From Anaerolineae bacterium (GTDB taxonomy: Bacteria; Chloroflexota; Anaerolineae; Aggregatilineales; Aggregatilineaceae): DNA of 64,000 bases. Within the stretch, counting starts at the first letter, position 1. Each line of letters starts with the position of its first letter. Below, in pieces: positions 43,218 to 51,638 of the stretch. Position numbers and translations under genes: made by a program. Under the pieces are notes generated by a model. That model saw only the letters and a list, made by a program, of their open reading frames with translations, did no database searches and had not been told where the DNA came from. The DNA is taken from positions 215,471-279,470 of the forward strand of contig JAHDWP010000001.1 of the NCBI GenBank assembly GCA_023382715.1, written 5' to 3'.

Positions 43218-45707
43218 GTGAGCCGTCGCCGTACCCAGGAGCTACCTGGCGGCCTGCGCCCAGAAGACCTCCCCCAGTGGATGCGCAAGACGCGCCGCGA
43301 GGTGGACAGCCTGATCCCAGTCCTGGCACTGATCGGTGCGCTGGTCATCCCGCTGCTGATCGCACCAGGCTGGCCGGTCACGGTGGGGACACAGCAGCAG
43401 ATCGCCCGCACCGTGGAGATGTCGGACGCGCTCCAGGCAGGCATTCTGTACCCGCGCTGGGCGCCCGACTTCTACTACGGGTACGGTTCGCCGCTGTGGA
43501 ACTATCGCGCGCCCCTGCCGCACTGGCTGACCGGACTCCACCGCGTGCTGCTGCAAACCAGCTCGCAGACGAGCCTCAAGACGATCATGGGGCTAACGCT
43601 GGCGCTGGGCGGCCTGGGCATCTTCTCGTTCGCACGACGGCGCTGGGGGGTGCTGGCTGGCACGCTGGCGACGCTGGGATTTCTGCTGAACCCGCAGATG
43701 ATCTGGGATCTGCCGCTGGTGGAAGGCGATCTGGGTGCGATGATCGCGGTGAGCGCATTCGCGGGCGCCCTGTGGGGCTTTGAGCGCGCCCTGGCCAGCG
43801 GGCGCGCCAGGGACGTGGGCAGGGCGGCGCTGCTGGCTGCGCTGGTCTGGCTGGCGCACACGCCGCTGAATATCATCCTGGCGGCGCTGTTGCTGGGGTG
43901 GATCGCCTGGGTCGGGGGGTTGAAGATCATCCCTCGCGCTGCGGTGCGGCGGGCGCTGGCCGCCTGGCTGTTGGGAGCATTGCTGAGCGCTGTCTACCTG
44001 GTGCCGGCGTGGTGGGAGCGCGACCTGGTGCGGTGGCACGCGGCGACCGAATGGCCGTCGGCCAACTGGCAGCCTGTCTCGCCTGCTGCGCTCCTGGCCT
44101 TGCCGCCCCGTGTGGACCTGAGCGCGGTCAACCCGCCCGGCACGGAGGCCATCGGTGTGGCGATCTGGGCGCTGGCGCTCGCGGCCATCCTGGTGGCGCT
44201 GGCCTGGGATTGGCGGCACACTCCGCCGGTGCGGGTTGAGCAGCCGATCAGTCGGGGGGAAGCGTATCAGGCGCGGCTCGTGGCTGCCATGTCAACGCTG
44301 CCCGCAGCGCACGCGGAGATGATCTACTTCGCGCTGGCGGCACTGATCACGGGTTTGGCAGCAACGCGCATCGCGGAGCCACTCTGGACGCGCGTCCCCG
44401 CGTGGCTGGAGTTCTACCCGCGCGATCTGGTTGCCGTCTGTGCGGCGCTGTGCGCGCTGGTGATCGCCCAGCTTGGCTGGGTGCTGGATCGCACGCGGCG
44501 GGCGGTGGCAGCCCTCGGATTAGTCGGGTGCGCGAGCGCGCTCGTCGTTGGGGTGTTTCCGCTGCTGGTCACTCCGCAGTGGCCATCAGCACCGCCAACA
44601 GCAAGCGCGCTAGACCTCCTGCGCGACGAAGTGCGCGGCTATCTGTCGGCATCCCTGACTGATGGCTGGCTGCTGCCCCGCAGCATAACGGCGCTGCCGT
44701 CTCCGTCGCCGCAGGTGCTCTCGTCGTATCAGCTCGGCTATGTGGACAAGATCGCGCGCGAGCAACTGCCCGCCGCCACCCAGGTGGACGTGATCGCACA
44801 TTCGCCACAGGCTGAGCGCCTGGCCGTGAAGGCTCGCCGCCCCTTCACGTTGGTCCTGCACACGCTGTACTTCGCGGGATGGAAGGCCCTGCTGAATGAA
44901 CAGGCTCTGGTGGTGGACACCGAATCGTCCAGCGGACTGCTCACGCTCAAGGTCCCGGAGGGTGTGCACGATCTCTATGTGAAATTCGGGGGCAGCGGCG
45001 CGCGCGACGCCGGGCTTGGTCTGTCGGCTATGGCGCTCCTGTTGACCGGCGCGCTGCTCCTGCGGCGCGACCAGGCCCCTTCTGTGCAATCGCCGCCAGG
45101 CCCGGCCAGCACGATCCCGGTGATCGCGCTCGCTCCTCTGCTGGCGCTGGTCGCTCTGGGCGCGGCGTTTCCGCGCGCGCTGCCAGACCTGGTAGCACGG
45201 CGCTCGCCGCCGGGGATCGTCCAGCCCGCCGCTGCCCAGGTCCCGCGCGCGTTTCAGGGCGGCGTGGACCTGCTGTCTGTAGACGTTTCTGGCAAGGCGC
45301 GCCTGGCCCCGGGGGACGATCTCACCGTGCACCTGTACTGGCGCGCAACGCGGCCCGACCTGCCGGATTACCAGGCGGAGCTGCGGCTGGTGGCCGCTGA
45401 GGAACCGGGCTTCGCCCTGGTGAGCGCGGCGCACCGACACCCCGGCGGCATCCCCACCAGCCGGTGGTCGCTCTGGCCGCTGCTGCGCCGGTACGTGCGC
45501 GACTCCTACTACCTGCGCATCCCCGATGACGCGCCGGGGGGCGAATATTACTTCGTGGTGCGCCTCGGCCCGTGCAGCAGCGCGAGTATTGCCCCGTGCC
45601 CGCCGGTCACGCCGTTGTTCGTGACTGACGGGCGCGGGAGCAGCATGGGCAACCAGGCGATTATCCCGCAGATGATCCGCATCAGCGGCCCGGCGAGCAG
45701 CCGGTGA
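43218..45707 (+). CDS. PTPS-related large integral membrane protein
   Basis: 829 residues starting with GTG; the strong AGGAGGAG nine bases before it supports that start. The protein has about 10 membrane spans. The motif TQQQIARTVEMSDALQAGILYPRWAPDFYYG followed by PLPHW near 60-100 is typical of the family named after 6-pyruvoyl-tetrahydropterin synthase (PTPS-related), found mostly in Chloroflexota and related phyla and thought to be a GT-C-like membrane enzyme. The C-terminal 250 residues are a soluble, beta-rich outer domain. The name is historical; no pterin chemistry is implied. It is divergent from the AddB-like gene. Confidence 0.78.
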   Translation: MSRRRTQELPGGLRPEDLPQWMRKTRREVDSLIPVLALIGALVIPLLIAPGWPVTVGTQQQIARTVEMSDALQAGILYPRWAPDFYYGYGSPLWNYRAPLPHWLTGLHRVLLQTSSQTSLKTIMGLTLALGGLGIFSFARRRWGVLAGTLATLGFLLNPQMIWDLPLVEGDLGAMIAVSAFAGALWGFERALASGRARDVGRAALLAALVWLAHTPLNIILAALLLGWIAWVGGLKIIPRAAVRRALAAWLLGALLSAVYLVPAWWERDLVRWHAATEWPSANWQPVSPAALLALPPRVDLSAVNPPGTEAIGVAIWALALAAILVALAWDWRHTPPVRVEQPISRGEAYQARLVAAMSTLPAAHAEMIYFALAALITGLAATRIAEPLWTRVPAWLEFYPRDLVAVCAALCALVIAQLGWVLDRTRRAVAALGLVGCASALVVGVFPLLVTPQWPSAPPTASALDLLRDEVRGYLSASLTDGWLLPRSITALPSPSPQVLSSYQLGYVDKIAREQLPAATQVDVIAHSPQAERLAVKARRPFTLVLHTLYFAGWKALLNEQALVVDTESSSGLLTLKVPEGVHDLYVKFGGSGARDAGLGLSAMALLLTGALLLRRDQAPSVQSPPGPASTIPVIALAPLLALVALGAAFPRALPDLVARRSPPGIVQPAAAQVPRAFQGGVDLLSVDVSGKARLAPGDDLTVHLYWRATRPDLPDYQAELRLVAAEEPGFALVSAAHRHPGGIPTSRWSLWPLLRRYVRDSYYLRIPDDAPGGEYYFVVRLGPCSSASIAPCPPVTPLFVTDGRGSSMGNQAIIPQMIRISGPASSR

Positions 45708-45743
45708 TCCAGGCCGAGCCGAGCAGAGGATGTCGGCCATCCC

Positions 45744-45771
45744 TTGCGCGTTCGGGTGTGCAGCGTATAAT
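45744..45771 (+). promoter_or_regulatory. Promoter of the TPR/URO-D/rsmD unit
   Basis: TTGCGC (45744-45749), 16 bases, TATAAT (45766-45771), 80 bases before the TPR gene. Confidence 0.6.
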
Positions 45772-45851
45772 CTCGTGCAAATGTGCCCGCGTTTTCATCG
45801 CCTAACGGTTTGCGGGCGAGCCGATTAGCGAGCCACTCCCCGGAGAGAATG

Positions 45852-46160
45852 ATGGACCCCAAAGAGATCAAGGCGCGAGTCGATCAGGCGTGGAAGATGC
45901 ACTACGCCGGCAATAATGATGCTGCTATCGAACAGTTTGAGCGTATTCTGGCTGAAGCTGCTGATTCCCTCGATGCCTATTGGGGAATCGCGCTGTGTTA
46001 CCGCAAGACAGGCAACAAGGAGAAATCCCTGGAGGCGTTCCAGAAAGCTGCCGATCTCATCGCCAAAGGTGCTCAGACGGACGATGAGGAGAAGGAGCGC
46101 CACTTCATGCTGCAGCGCATGGTGAAGCAGCAGATCGAGCAGATGGCTGATTTCCTCTAG
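45852..46160 (+). CDS. Small TPR-repeat protein, 102 residues
   Basis: The start at 45852 (second of two adjacent ATGs) has GGAGAG at suitable distance. The product has two TPR-like helical hairpins: VDQAWKMHYAGNNDAAIEQFERILAEA near 9-35 and DAYWGIALCYRKTGNKEKSLEAFQKAADLI near 41-70, then a charged helix. TPR proteins hold protein complexes together; the partner is unknown. The next gene on the strand starts 37 bases later. Own promoter at 45744-45771. Confidence 0.85.
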   Translation: MDPKEIKARVDQAWKMHYAGNNDAAIEQFERILAEAADSLDAYWGIALCYRKTGNKEKSLEAFQKAADLIAKGAQTDDEEKERHFMLQRMVKQQIEQMADFL

Positions 46161-46197
46161 CCCCTCTCGAAGCCAGCCATTTCTGAAGGGATCTGAT

Positions 46198-47190
46198 ATG
46201 CCTCTGAGCAAACGCGAGCGCCTGGAGAGGGCGGTCGCCGGAGAAGAGATCGATCGCGTGCCCGTCGCTTTGTGGCGGCACTGGCCGGGCGACGATCAGC
46301 GAGCCGTTGACCTAGCGGAAGCGACCATCGCCTTCCAGCGCCAGTGGGACTTCGATTTTATCAAGGTTACACCTGCCAGCAGCTTTTGCGTGACGGACTA
46401 CGGCGTGCAAGATCGCTGGCAGGGCAACCTGGAAGGGACGCGGGAGTACGTGCGCCATGTGGTGCAGCGGTCGCTGGACTGGACGGAGCTGCGCGTGCTC
46501 GATCCTTCGCGGGGCGCGCTGGGGCGGCAGCTTGAGGTGCTGCGGCAGATCAAGGGCGCGTTCGGCGACGACGTGCCCTTCATCCAGACGATCTTCAGCC
46601 CGCTGGCTCAGGCCAAGAACATCGCAGGCCGCGAGCTGCTGATCGAGCACCTGCGCACCGCGCCCGACCGCCTGAAAACCGGCCTCAACACGATCACCGA
46701 GAGCACGCTGCGCTTCATAGATGCTATGCGCCGCAGCGGAGTCTCCGGCATCTTCTACGCCATCCAACATGCTTCGCACACCGTGATGAGCGAAGACGAA
46801 TACCGCGAGTTTGGCCGTCCCTACGATCTGCAGATTCTGGGGGCGCTGCCAGATACCTGGTGGTTCAACATGGTGCATCTGCACGGCCAGGCCCCCATGT
46901 TCGACCTGATCGCCGACTACCCGATCCAGACCATCAACTGGCACGACCGGGAATGCGGGCTGAGCCTGGCCGAAGGCAAGCTCCGCTTTGGCGGCGCGGT
47001 CAGCGGCGGCCTGGGGCGGTGGAACCCGATGCACAACGGCACGCCGGTAGAGGTGCGCACCCAGGCCCGCGAAGCCATCGAGCAGACGCATGGGCGGCGC
47101 TTCATCCTCTCGACGGGCTGCGTCATCATGACCACCACGCCCCAGTCGAATATCCGCGCCGTGCGCGAAGTGGTCGAAGCCAAGCCCTAA
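46198..47190 (+). CDS. Uroporphyrinogen decarboxylase-family protein
   Basis: A 330-residue TIM-barrel of the URO-D superfamily. The start MPLSKRERLERAVAGEEIDRVPVALW is typical, as is FDFIKVTPASSFCVTDYG near 55 (where true HemE has the LxxFSDIL-type motif) and the end region LSTGCVIMTTTPQSNIRAV, whose GC motif resembles the cobalamin-dependent methyltransferases (MtaA-like). True HemE residues are not conserved, so this is more likely a methylcobamide transfer or related enzyme. Substrate unknown. AAGGGATC precedes the ATG. rsmD starts 14 bases after its stop, so they share a transcript without an obvious functional link. Confidence 0.82.
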   Translation: MPLSKRERLERAVAGEEIDRVPVALWRHWPGDDQRAVDLAEATIAFQRQWDFDFIKVTPASSFCVTDYGVQDRWQGNLEGTREYVRHVVQRSLDWTELRVLDPSRGALGRQLEVLRQIKGAFGDDVPFIQTIFSPLAQAKNIAGRELLIEHLRTAPDRLKTGLNTITESTLRFIDAMRRSGVSGIFYAIQHASHTVMSEDEYREFGRPYDLQILGALPDTWWFNMVHLHGQAPMFDLIADYPIQTINWHDRECGLSLAEGKLRFGGAVSGGLGRWNPMHNGTPVEVRTQAREAIEQTHGRRFILSTGCVIMTTTPQSNIRAVREVVEAKP

Positions 47191-47204
47191 TCCGGGAGCA
47201 GATC

Positions 47205-47792
47205 GTGCCGATTCGGGTGATTGCGGGCGCAGCGAAAGGCCGCCGGCTGAAGATGGTGCCCGGCGATACCACGCGGCCTGTCATGGATCGCGTCAAAGAA
47301 GCGCTGTTCAATATCCTGGGGCGGGGCATTGTCGGCAGTTCCTTCCTCGACCTGTTCGCCGGCACCGGCTCTGTGGGGATCGAGGCGCTGAGTCGCGGGG
47401 CCGGGCGCGTGGTGTTCATTGACAGGCATCCGCTGGCGATCCGCACTATTCACGAAAACCTGGAACGCACGCGCCTGGCAGACCGGGCCGAAGTGCTGCG
47501 CGCCGACTCGCTCGTCTATCTGCGACACCCCCGCCCAGAGGCCTTCGAGTACGTCTACGTGGCCCCGCCGCAATACAAGGGGGTGTGGAAAGAGGTGCTG
47601 CTGGCGCTGGACGAGAACCGGGCGCACCTCCAGCCGGAGGGCGTGGTCATCGTGCAGATTGATCCGCACGAGCGCGAAGAGGTCAGCCTGCGCGCGCTGC
47701 GCCCGTATGATGAGCGGGTCTACGGCAAGACGATGTTGTGGTTTTTCGAGCACGATGCAGACGAGGAGAGTGCGCCCAACAGAAGCGGGTGA
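47205..47792 (+). CDS. rsmD: 16S rRNA (guanine-N2)-methyltransferase RsmD-like
   Basis: 195 residues from the GTG at 47205 with GGGAG seven bases before it. The N-terminus IRVIAGAAKGRRLKMVPGD and the TRPVMDRVKEALFNILG block are hallmarks of RsmD (modifies G966 of 16S rRNA). The SAM motif FLDLFAGTGSVGIEALSRGA is normal. The catalytic DPPY/F motif reads APPQY (in VYVAPPQYKG near 120), with the Asp replaced by Ala. In RsmD-like enzymes the Asp/Asn of this motif contacts the exocyclic amine, so loss is unusual, unless it is a lineage-specific variant. It is the last gene of the TPR/URO-D unit. Confidence 0.88.
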   Translation: MPIRVIAGAAKGRRLKMVPGDTTRPVMDRVKEALFNILGRGIVGSSFLDLFAGTGSVGIEALSRGAGRVVFIDRHPLAIRTIHENLERTRLADRAEVLRADSLVYLRHPRPEAFEYVYVAPPQYKGVWKEVLLALDENRAHLQPEGVVIVQIDPHEREEVSLRALRPYDERVYGKTMLWFFEHDADEESAPNRSG

Positions 47793-47816
47793 CGGCGCAC
47801 GAAGCCATAAGAAGCC

Positions 47817-47836
47817 GCGCGAGTCACGACTCGCGC
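47817..47836. terminator. Palindromic hairpin centred on the cca stop codon
   Basis: GCGCGAGTC (47817-47825) and GACTCGCGC (47828-47836) are perfect inverted copies separated by two bases. The cca stop (47826-47824, minus) lies in the centre. It sits between the convergent rsmD and cca genes and may act as a bidirectional 3'-end hairpin; no T-run follows. Confidence 0.45.
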
Positions 47837-49338
47837 GCGTCGAGGAGGCGCCTGGCCCAGTCCAGCGCCTCTTCTTTGTTGGTGATGTGCCCTTCGACCT
47901 GAGCCTCTGTGATCTTCTCAAGCAGCTCCCCCAGCAGCGGGCCGGGTTCCAGGCGCAGATGATGCAGCAAGTCGCGCCCGGTGACCAGGGCAGGGGGCGC
48001 AACCTCGGTGTCGTAGCGGTCGAAGTAGCCTTCCAGCAGGCGGTGGATGTGCTCCAGGTAGTGCACCCAGTCACGTGTGTCAAGCGCCAGGCCATAGGTG
48101 GCCAGGTAGTCGGCCATCGCCAGCAGACATATATCTATCCCTGCGCGATCCGTATCGCGCCAGAAGCGATGCACAGCGCGCTTGCTGACTGGCTCACCGC
48201 TGTACAGCCACAGGGGGCGCATGTGATGGCGGACAATGGTCTCCAGGCGCGCGATCTCTTCGTTGCTCAGGCGCAAAGCAGCCGCCCGCCGCTCGGCAAT
48301 GGCCGCGCCGATCTGCTCGTGCTGAGGGAAGGCAGGCGTCTCAGGATAGTGGCTGGCCCCGCTGCGCATTGATTCTGGCTTGCCGCTGTCGTGGAGCAGC
48401 GCCGCCAGCGCCAGCAGCGCCGGGTGAGCGTGCTGGCCGGCCCACTGCGCAGCCAGGTGCTCGGCTAACTGCACGCGATAGCGCGCCAGGGCGAAGGCGA
48501 TCAGGCCGAGCTGGGCATTGGCGGCTTCGGCGGCGGATGGTGCAGTCAGCAGGCGCACGATGGCTGCCAGACGCTCTACCACAGCCAGCGTGTGCCGCCA
48601 GACGTCGTACCGATGCGGAGGCGGCTGGGCGATGCCGATCAGAGACTCGGCTTCCGGGACGACCTGGGCCAATAAGCCAAGCTGCTGAAGCGCCGCCAGG
48701 CCCGCCGCAGGTCTGGCAGTGCTCAGAATGGCGAAGAACTCGTCGCGGATGCGCTCCGCCGAGCAGCGCGCCAGGTGCGGCGCGGCGGCGCGCACCGCCT
48801 GGCGGGTCGCCGGTTCGATCAGCAGGCCGAAGGTCAGACTCAGGCGGATGGCGCGCAGGCTGCGCACGGGATCGTCGGCGAGGGCTTCTGGCGTGCACAT
48901 GCGCAGACGGCGGGCCTGCAGGTCGTCCAGGCCGCCGAGCGGGTCAATGATGTGCTGAAGGTCGCCCCCCAGCGAGACAGCCATCGCGTTGACCGTGAAA
49001 TCGCGCAGCGTCAGGTCGGCCAGCAGGTCTGCGCCACGATACTGCGCCACGTCAATGGTGATGTTTTCGTCCTGCCAGACGATCAGGGCGCGCCCTACGC
49101 CCCGCTGCGCATCGAGCGGATAGTACGCGCCGCGCAGGGCGTTGGCGATCCGTCGCGCCAGCGGTCGGCCATCGGACGGGGCTGCCAGGTCGAGGTCTTT
49201 GAGGGGGCGATGCAGAAAGGCGTCGCGCACGGCGCCGCCCACAATATGGACTGGCGCACGGGGCAGCAGCGCCTGAAGGCGCTCGACGATTGGCGGCCAG
49301 AACAGGGGGCGTCCCGGTGCGACGGGAGCGAGACTCAC
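47824..49338 (-). CDS. cca: CCA tRNA nucleotidyltransferase / poly(A) polymerase-type, with HD domain
   Basis: 504 residues starting at GTG, directly after the hpt stop (TAAGTG). The class II nucleotidyltransferase head has GGAVRD at 34-39 and KDLDLA at 47-52, where the aspartates bind metal, followed by DFTVNAMAVSLGG and RLRMCTPEALADDPVRSLRAIRLS. A middle tRNA-binding helical section follows, then an HD domain (LLHDSGKP near 317; HHMRP near 370), as in the E. coli type. It adds or repairs the CCA end of tRNAs. The tRNAs visible in this window carry no encoded CCA, consistent with the need for this enzyme. It closes a five-gene minus-strand operon. Confidence 0.92.
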   Translation of the reverse strand: MSLAPVAPGRPLFWPPIVERLQALLPRAPVHIVGGAVRDAFLHRPLKDLDLAAPSDGRPLARRIANALRGAYYPLDAQRGVGRALIVWQDENITIDVAQYRGADLLADLTLRDFTVNAMAVSLGGDLQHIIDPLGGLDDLQARRLRMCTPEALADDPVRSLRAIRLSLTFGLLIEPATRQAVRAAAPHLARCSAERIRDEFFAILSTARPAAGLAALQQLGLLAQVVPEAESLIGIAQPPPHRYDVWRHTLAVVERLAAIVRLLTAPSAAEAANAQLGLIAFALARYRVQLAEHLAAQWAGQHAHPALLALAALLHDSGKPESMRSGASHYPETPAFPQHEQIGAAIAERRAAALRLSNEEIARLETIVRHHMRPLWLYSGEPVSKRAVHRFWRDTDRAGIDICLLAMADYLATYGLALDTRDWVHYLEHIHRLLEGYFDRYDTEVAPPALVTGRDLLHHLRLEPGPLLGELLEKITEAQVEGHITNKEEALDWARRLLDARES

Positions 49339-49902
49339 TTAGGAGGCTCCCACCTGACTGTTCGGCTTGCAGACGCCGATGAAAGGCAGGTTGCGGAAGT
49401 GTTCGTCCAGGTCTAGCCCATAGCCGAACACGAACTTGTCGGGAATTTCGAAGCCGACGTAGTCCAGATCGATGTGGACAAGGCGGCGACTGGGCTTGCT
49501 GAGCAGGGTGCAAATCTTGACGCTGGCTGGCTCGCGCGTCGCCAGGATGTTGAGGATGTACTGAAGCGTGTGCCCGCTGTCTACGATATCCTCGACGACA
49601 ATGATGTGCTTGCCAGCGATGTCCTGGCGCAGGTCCATGTCAATGCGCACGCGCCCCGATGATTCGCGCGCGCCGCTGCCATAGCTGGCGATGGCCATGA
49701 AGTCAATGCTGTGAGGGAAGTCGAGGTGCCGCATGAGATCGCTCAGGAACAGCACGCCCCCTTTCAGGATGCAGACGAGGAGCACATCGGGCACCGCCGC
49801 GTAATCAGCGCTGATCTCGCGGCCAAGCTCCGCCACTCGCGCTTGCAGGGTCTCGCTGTCGATCAGGACTTCCTGGAGATAGCGTTCATAGGGTTTCTGC
49901 AT
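49339..49902 (-). CDS. hpt: Hypoxanthine phosphoribosyltransferase
   Basis: 187 residues from the ATG at 49902 (MQKPYERYLQEVLI, which fits the family start). The open frame reaches back to an ATG at 49953 that overlaps the previous stop (ATGA), adding 17 residues; either start could be used. Motifs: the strand and loop LLVCILKGGVLFLSDLMRHL, the PRPP-binding IIVVEDIVDSGHTL near 98-111 and FVFGYGLDLDEHFRNLP near the end. It salvages hypoxanthine and guanine with PRPP, joining purB and purH at 15-18 kb in purine supply. cca follows without any gap. Confidence 0.95.
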   Translation of the reverse strand: MQKPYERYLQEVLIDSETLQARVAELGREISADYAAVPDVLLVCILKGGVLFLSDLMRHLDFPHSIDFMAIASYGSGARESSGRVRIDMDLRQDIAGKHIIVVEDIVDSGHTLQYILNILATREPASVKICTLLSKPSRRLVHIDLDYVGFEIPDKFVFGYGLDLDEHFRNLPFIGVCKPNSQVGAS

Positions 49903-49949
49903 GGGTTTCTCGCGCTCGGCTCGTCTGGGAAATATCAGGTTGGGCGGGG

Positions 49950-50531
49950 TCAATGAAGTCGCTGAGTCTCGTCCTTACGGTCGGGCCGCGAACGCTGGGT
50001 GAGCAGGCTGCGTGATGAGGTCGCGCTCAGCCCTATCAGCCAGTCCGCCACGGTCTGGTGAAGACGCTCGGTCAGCCGGATGTCCGCAGAAAGCTGGCGC
50101 ACCATCTCCAGCGAGGCTTGCACGGTCTTGCGAATAAGAGGCAGGTCCTGGGCTGCTGCCTCGCTCAGGGAGCGCAGGGCAGGGCTGACGATCTCGTCCA
50201 CTGACAGGCGTTCGTACTGCTCCGGGGCGTCCGCCGGGTAGAGTCCCGCTATGTCAATGTCATACTCGTCCAGCAGCATCCTCACCACGCGGTCGCGCAC
50301 GTCATCGCGCTGCTGGCGTAAGGCCAACAGGCGCGTGAGCAGATCGTCAGCGACCGCGCGCAGCAAGTCCACGCGCGGCGGGCGACTCGTGATCTGCGCT
50401 TCCATGAACGCGATGAACCCCGTGTCCTCGCCGCGCGTCAGGCAGCGCTCGATCGTCTCGACTGCCTCAATCCACAACATCTGGTCGTCAGAGGATACCA
50501 TTGGGTGCTGGACGAAAAAATGCTCGAACAT
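49950..50531 (-). CDS. Hypothetical protein in the hpt operon
   Basis: 193 residues from the ATG at 50531, whose first base is the last base of the previous stop (TGATG). I do not recognise it. It is mostly helical and acidic to neutral (MLWIEAVETIERCLTRGED, SLSEAAAQDLPLIRKTVQASLEMVRQL), with no signal peptide, membrane span or cysteine cluster. A basic, Ser/Arg-rich tail (LTQRSRPDRKDETQR) closes it. The dense overlap with DUF971 and hpt suggests co-translation. Confidence 0.72.
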   Translation of the reverse strand: MFEHFFVQHPMVSSDDQMLWIEAVETIERCLTRGEDTGFIAFMEAQITSRPPRVDLLRAVADDLLTRLLALRQQRDDVRDRVVRMLLDEYDIDIAGLYPADAPEQYERLSVDEIVSPALRSLSEAAAQDLPLIRKTVQASLEMVRQLSADIRLTERLHQTVADWLIGLSATSSRSLLTQRSRPDRKDETQRLH

Positions 50532-50863
50532 CAACGAGTCTCTGGCGGGCACAGGCGATAAAGATAGTCCCAGGTGTAGATGCCGGTGTGATGTCCGTCG
50601 CTCCAGTAGAACTGGAGCGCATAATTGCCGACAATCTCAAGGCGTTCGGCTGTATAGGGCCGATCAGGGACCAGATCGAGCAGATTGTCAGGATCGCCCT
50701 GCGGCCCCATGTTCGCGTGCCCGCCCCGGCACTCGGCACAGGGACAGGCCATGCGCAGGGGGCCAACAGGGTAGCGGCATGTCCGGCCATCCGACCACTG
50801 GATGACCAGTTCATTGGCCGACTGGTGGAGTGTGATGTCAGTTGGGAAGACCGTAGCCATCAT
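50531..50863 (-). CDS. DUF971 (GBBH-like N-terminal domain) protein
   Basis: A 110-residue protein. The pattern FPTDITLHQSANELVIQWSDG, then CRYPVGPLRMACPCAECRGG near 28-48, with three cysteines (CPC..C), and the tail NYALQFYWSDGHHTGIYTW are the hallmarks of DUF971 (the N-terminal domain of gamma-butyrobetaine hydroxylases). Stand-alone DUF971 proteins have been linked to iron-sulfur or metal handling, but the role is unsettled. Its start overlaps the stop of the HhH gene by four bases (ATGA), and its own stop touches the next start, so it is tightly coupled in the operon. Confidence 0.93.
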   Translation of the reverse strand: MMATVFPTDITLHQSANELVIQWSDGRTCRYPVGPLRMACPCAECRGGHANMGPQGDPDNLLDLVPDRPYTAERLEIVGNYALQFYWSDGHHTGIYTWDYLYRLCPPETR

Positions 50864-51294
50864 TTCTTTCCGGCGGATGCGGCGAGCTGCTGCGCCTGGC
50901 CGATCCAGTCATTGTTGCGAATGCGCTGCGCGCGCGCAGTGGCGAACGGCGCCAGCCGCTCAGAGAGCGTTTCGGGAGTCAGAGCAGCCAGTTGAGCGAA
51001 CTGGGTGATCCCGGCATTCTGCAAGGCCTGGGCGAAGTACGGCCCGATGTCCTTGATCGTGGTGAAATCATCGGCCTGCTGACTGGTGGACGGGGAATTC
51101 TCAAGGTCAATCTGGTCCAGCGGTAACGCGATCTCGGCGACCGGTTCTGCCACGGCGTCGTGCGTGCGCGAGCGGACAACGAAGCGCTCGGCGATCTTGC
51201 CGCGCTTGCTCTCGCGGAGCAGGAGCCACCCCACCACCGCGCTGACACCGAGACCAGCGCCGAGCACAGTCAGGTTTCTCACTGTTTTGACCAT
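50860..51294 (-). CDS. Membrane-anchored helix-hairpin-helix protein
   Basis: 144 residues from the ATG at 51294; the longer frame upstream has no support. One membrane helix spans about 8-26 (LTVLGAGLGVSAVVGWLLL). A flexible basic segment follows, then a helix-hairpin-helix pair near 75-140: TTIKDIGPYFAQALQNAGITQFAQLA with the GxG-type hairpin (IGP), and a second helix set ending in ARAQRIRNNDWIGQAQQLA. HhH motifs bind DNA or other proteins without sequence preference. Combined with a membrane anchor, it might tether nucleic acid or complexes at the membrane. It is the first gene of the hpt operon. Confidence 0.75.
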   Translation of the reverse strand: MVKTVRNLTVLGAGLGVSAVVGWLLLRESKRGKIAERFVVRSRTHDAVAEPVAEIALPLDQIDLENSPSTSQQADDFTTIKDIGPYFAQALQNAGITQFAQLAALTPETLSERLAPFATARAQRIRNNDWIGQAQQLAASAGKK

Positions 51295-51392
51295 GATGAT
51301 ACTCTCACAAAGCTCATTTGGCGCAGCCAGGGGCGGCTGTCGCAGGTCACGGCGCGGAACGTGCGGCAGCGGAAGTCCTGGGATTGGGCAGT

Positions 51393-51422
51393 ATTGTAGC
51401 AGCAGAGGGCGAGGGTGTCCAA
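51393..51422 (-). promoter_or_regulatory. Promoter of the HhH-DUF971-hpt-cca operon
   Basis: On the minus strand TTGGAC (51422-51417), 18 bases, TACAAT (51398-51393), about 100 bases before the first gene. Confidence 0.55.
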
Positions 51423-51572
51423 TCTGGCGCGGCGACGCCGAGCGGGGCAAGCTCAAGCAGGGCGCAGCCGGGTGACACGGGCAGGGTGAAAGTCCGGTAA
51501 GCATAATAGATAAGTGTTTCGCAGCGGTTGATGCAGAACGATCGTAAGCCAGGGAAACCAAGGCATTAGCGC

Positions 51573-51601
51573 TTGCCCTATCGTCCATCATCTCCTATAC
51601 T
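51573..51601 (+). promoter_or_regulatory. Promoter of the BTAD regulator gene
   Basis: TTGCCC (51573-51578), 17 bases, TATACT (51596-51601), 38 bases before the ATG. It diverges from the HhH-operon promoter. The 344-base space 51295-51638 otherwise holds no gene I can support. Confidence 0.68.
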
Positions 51602-51638
51602 ATGGCATAGACAACCTGTTACCATACAGAGGCCGAAA

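Noticed and set aside
49903-49953. The longer hpt start at 49953 (ATGA overlap)
   Set aside because: It was not chosen because the extra 17 residues do not resemble the family N-terminus, but the overlap makes it a live alternative.
51488-51497. GAAAGTCCGG and nearby GC-rich hairpins, considered as part of an RNase P RNA or a cobalamin riboswitch
   Set aside because: The other conserved blocks of both RNAs are missing and the space is too short; it is simply upstream of the BTAD promoter.
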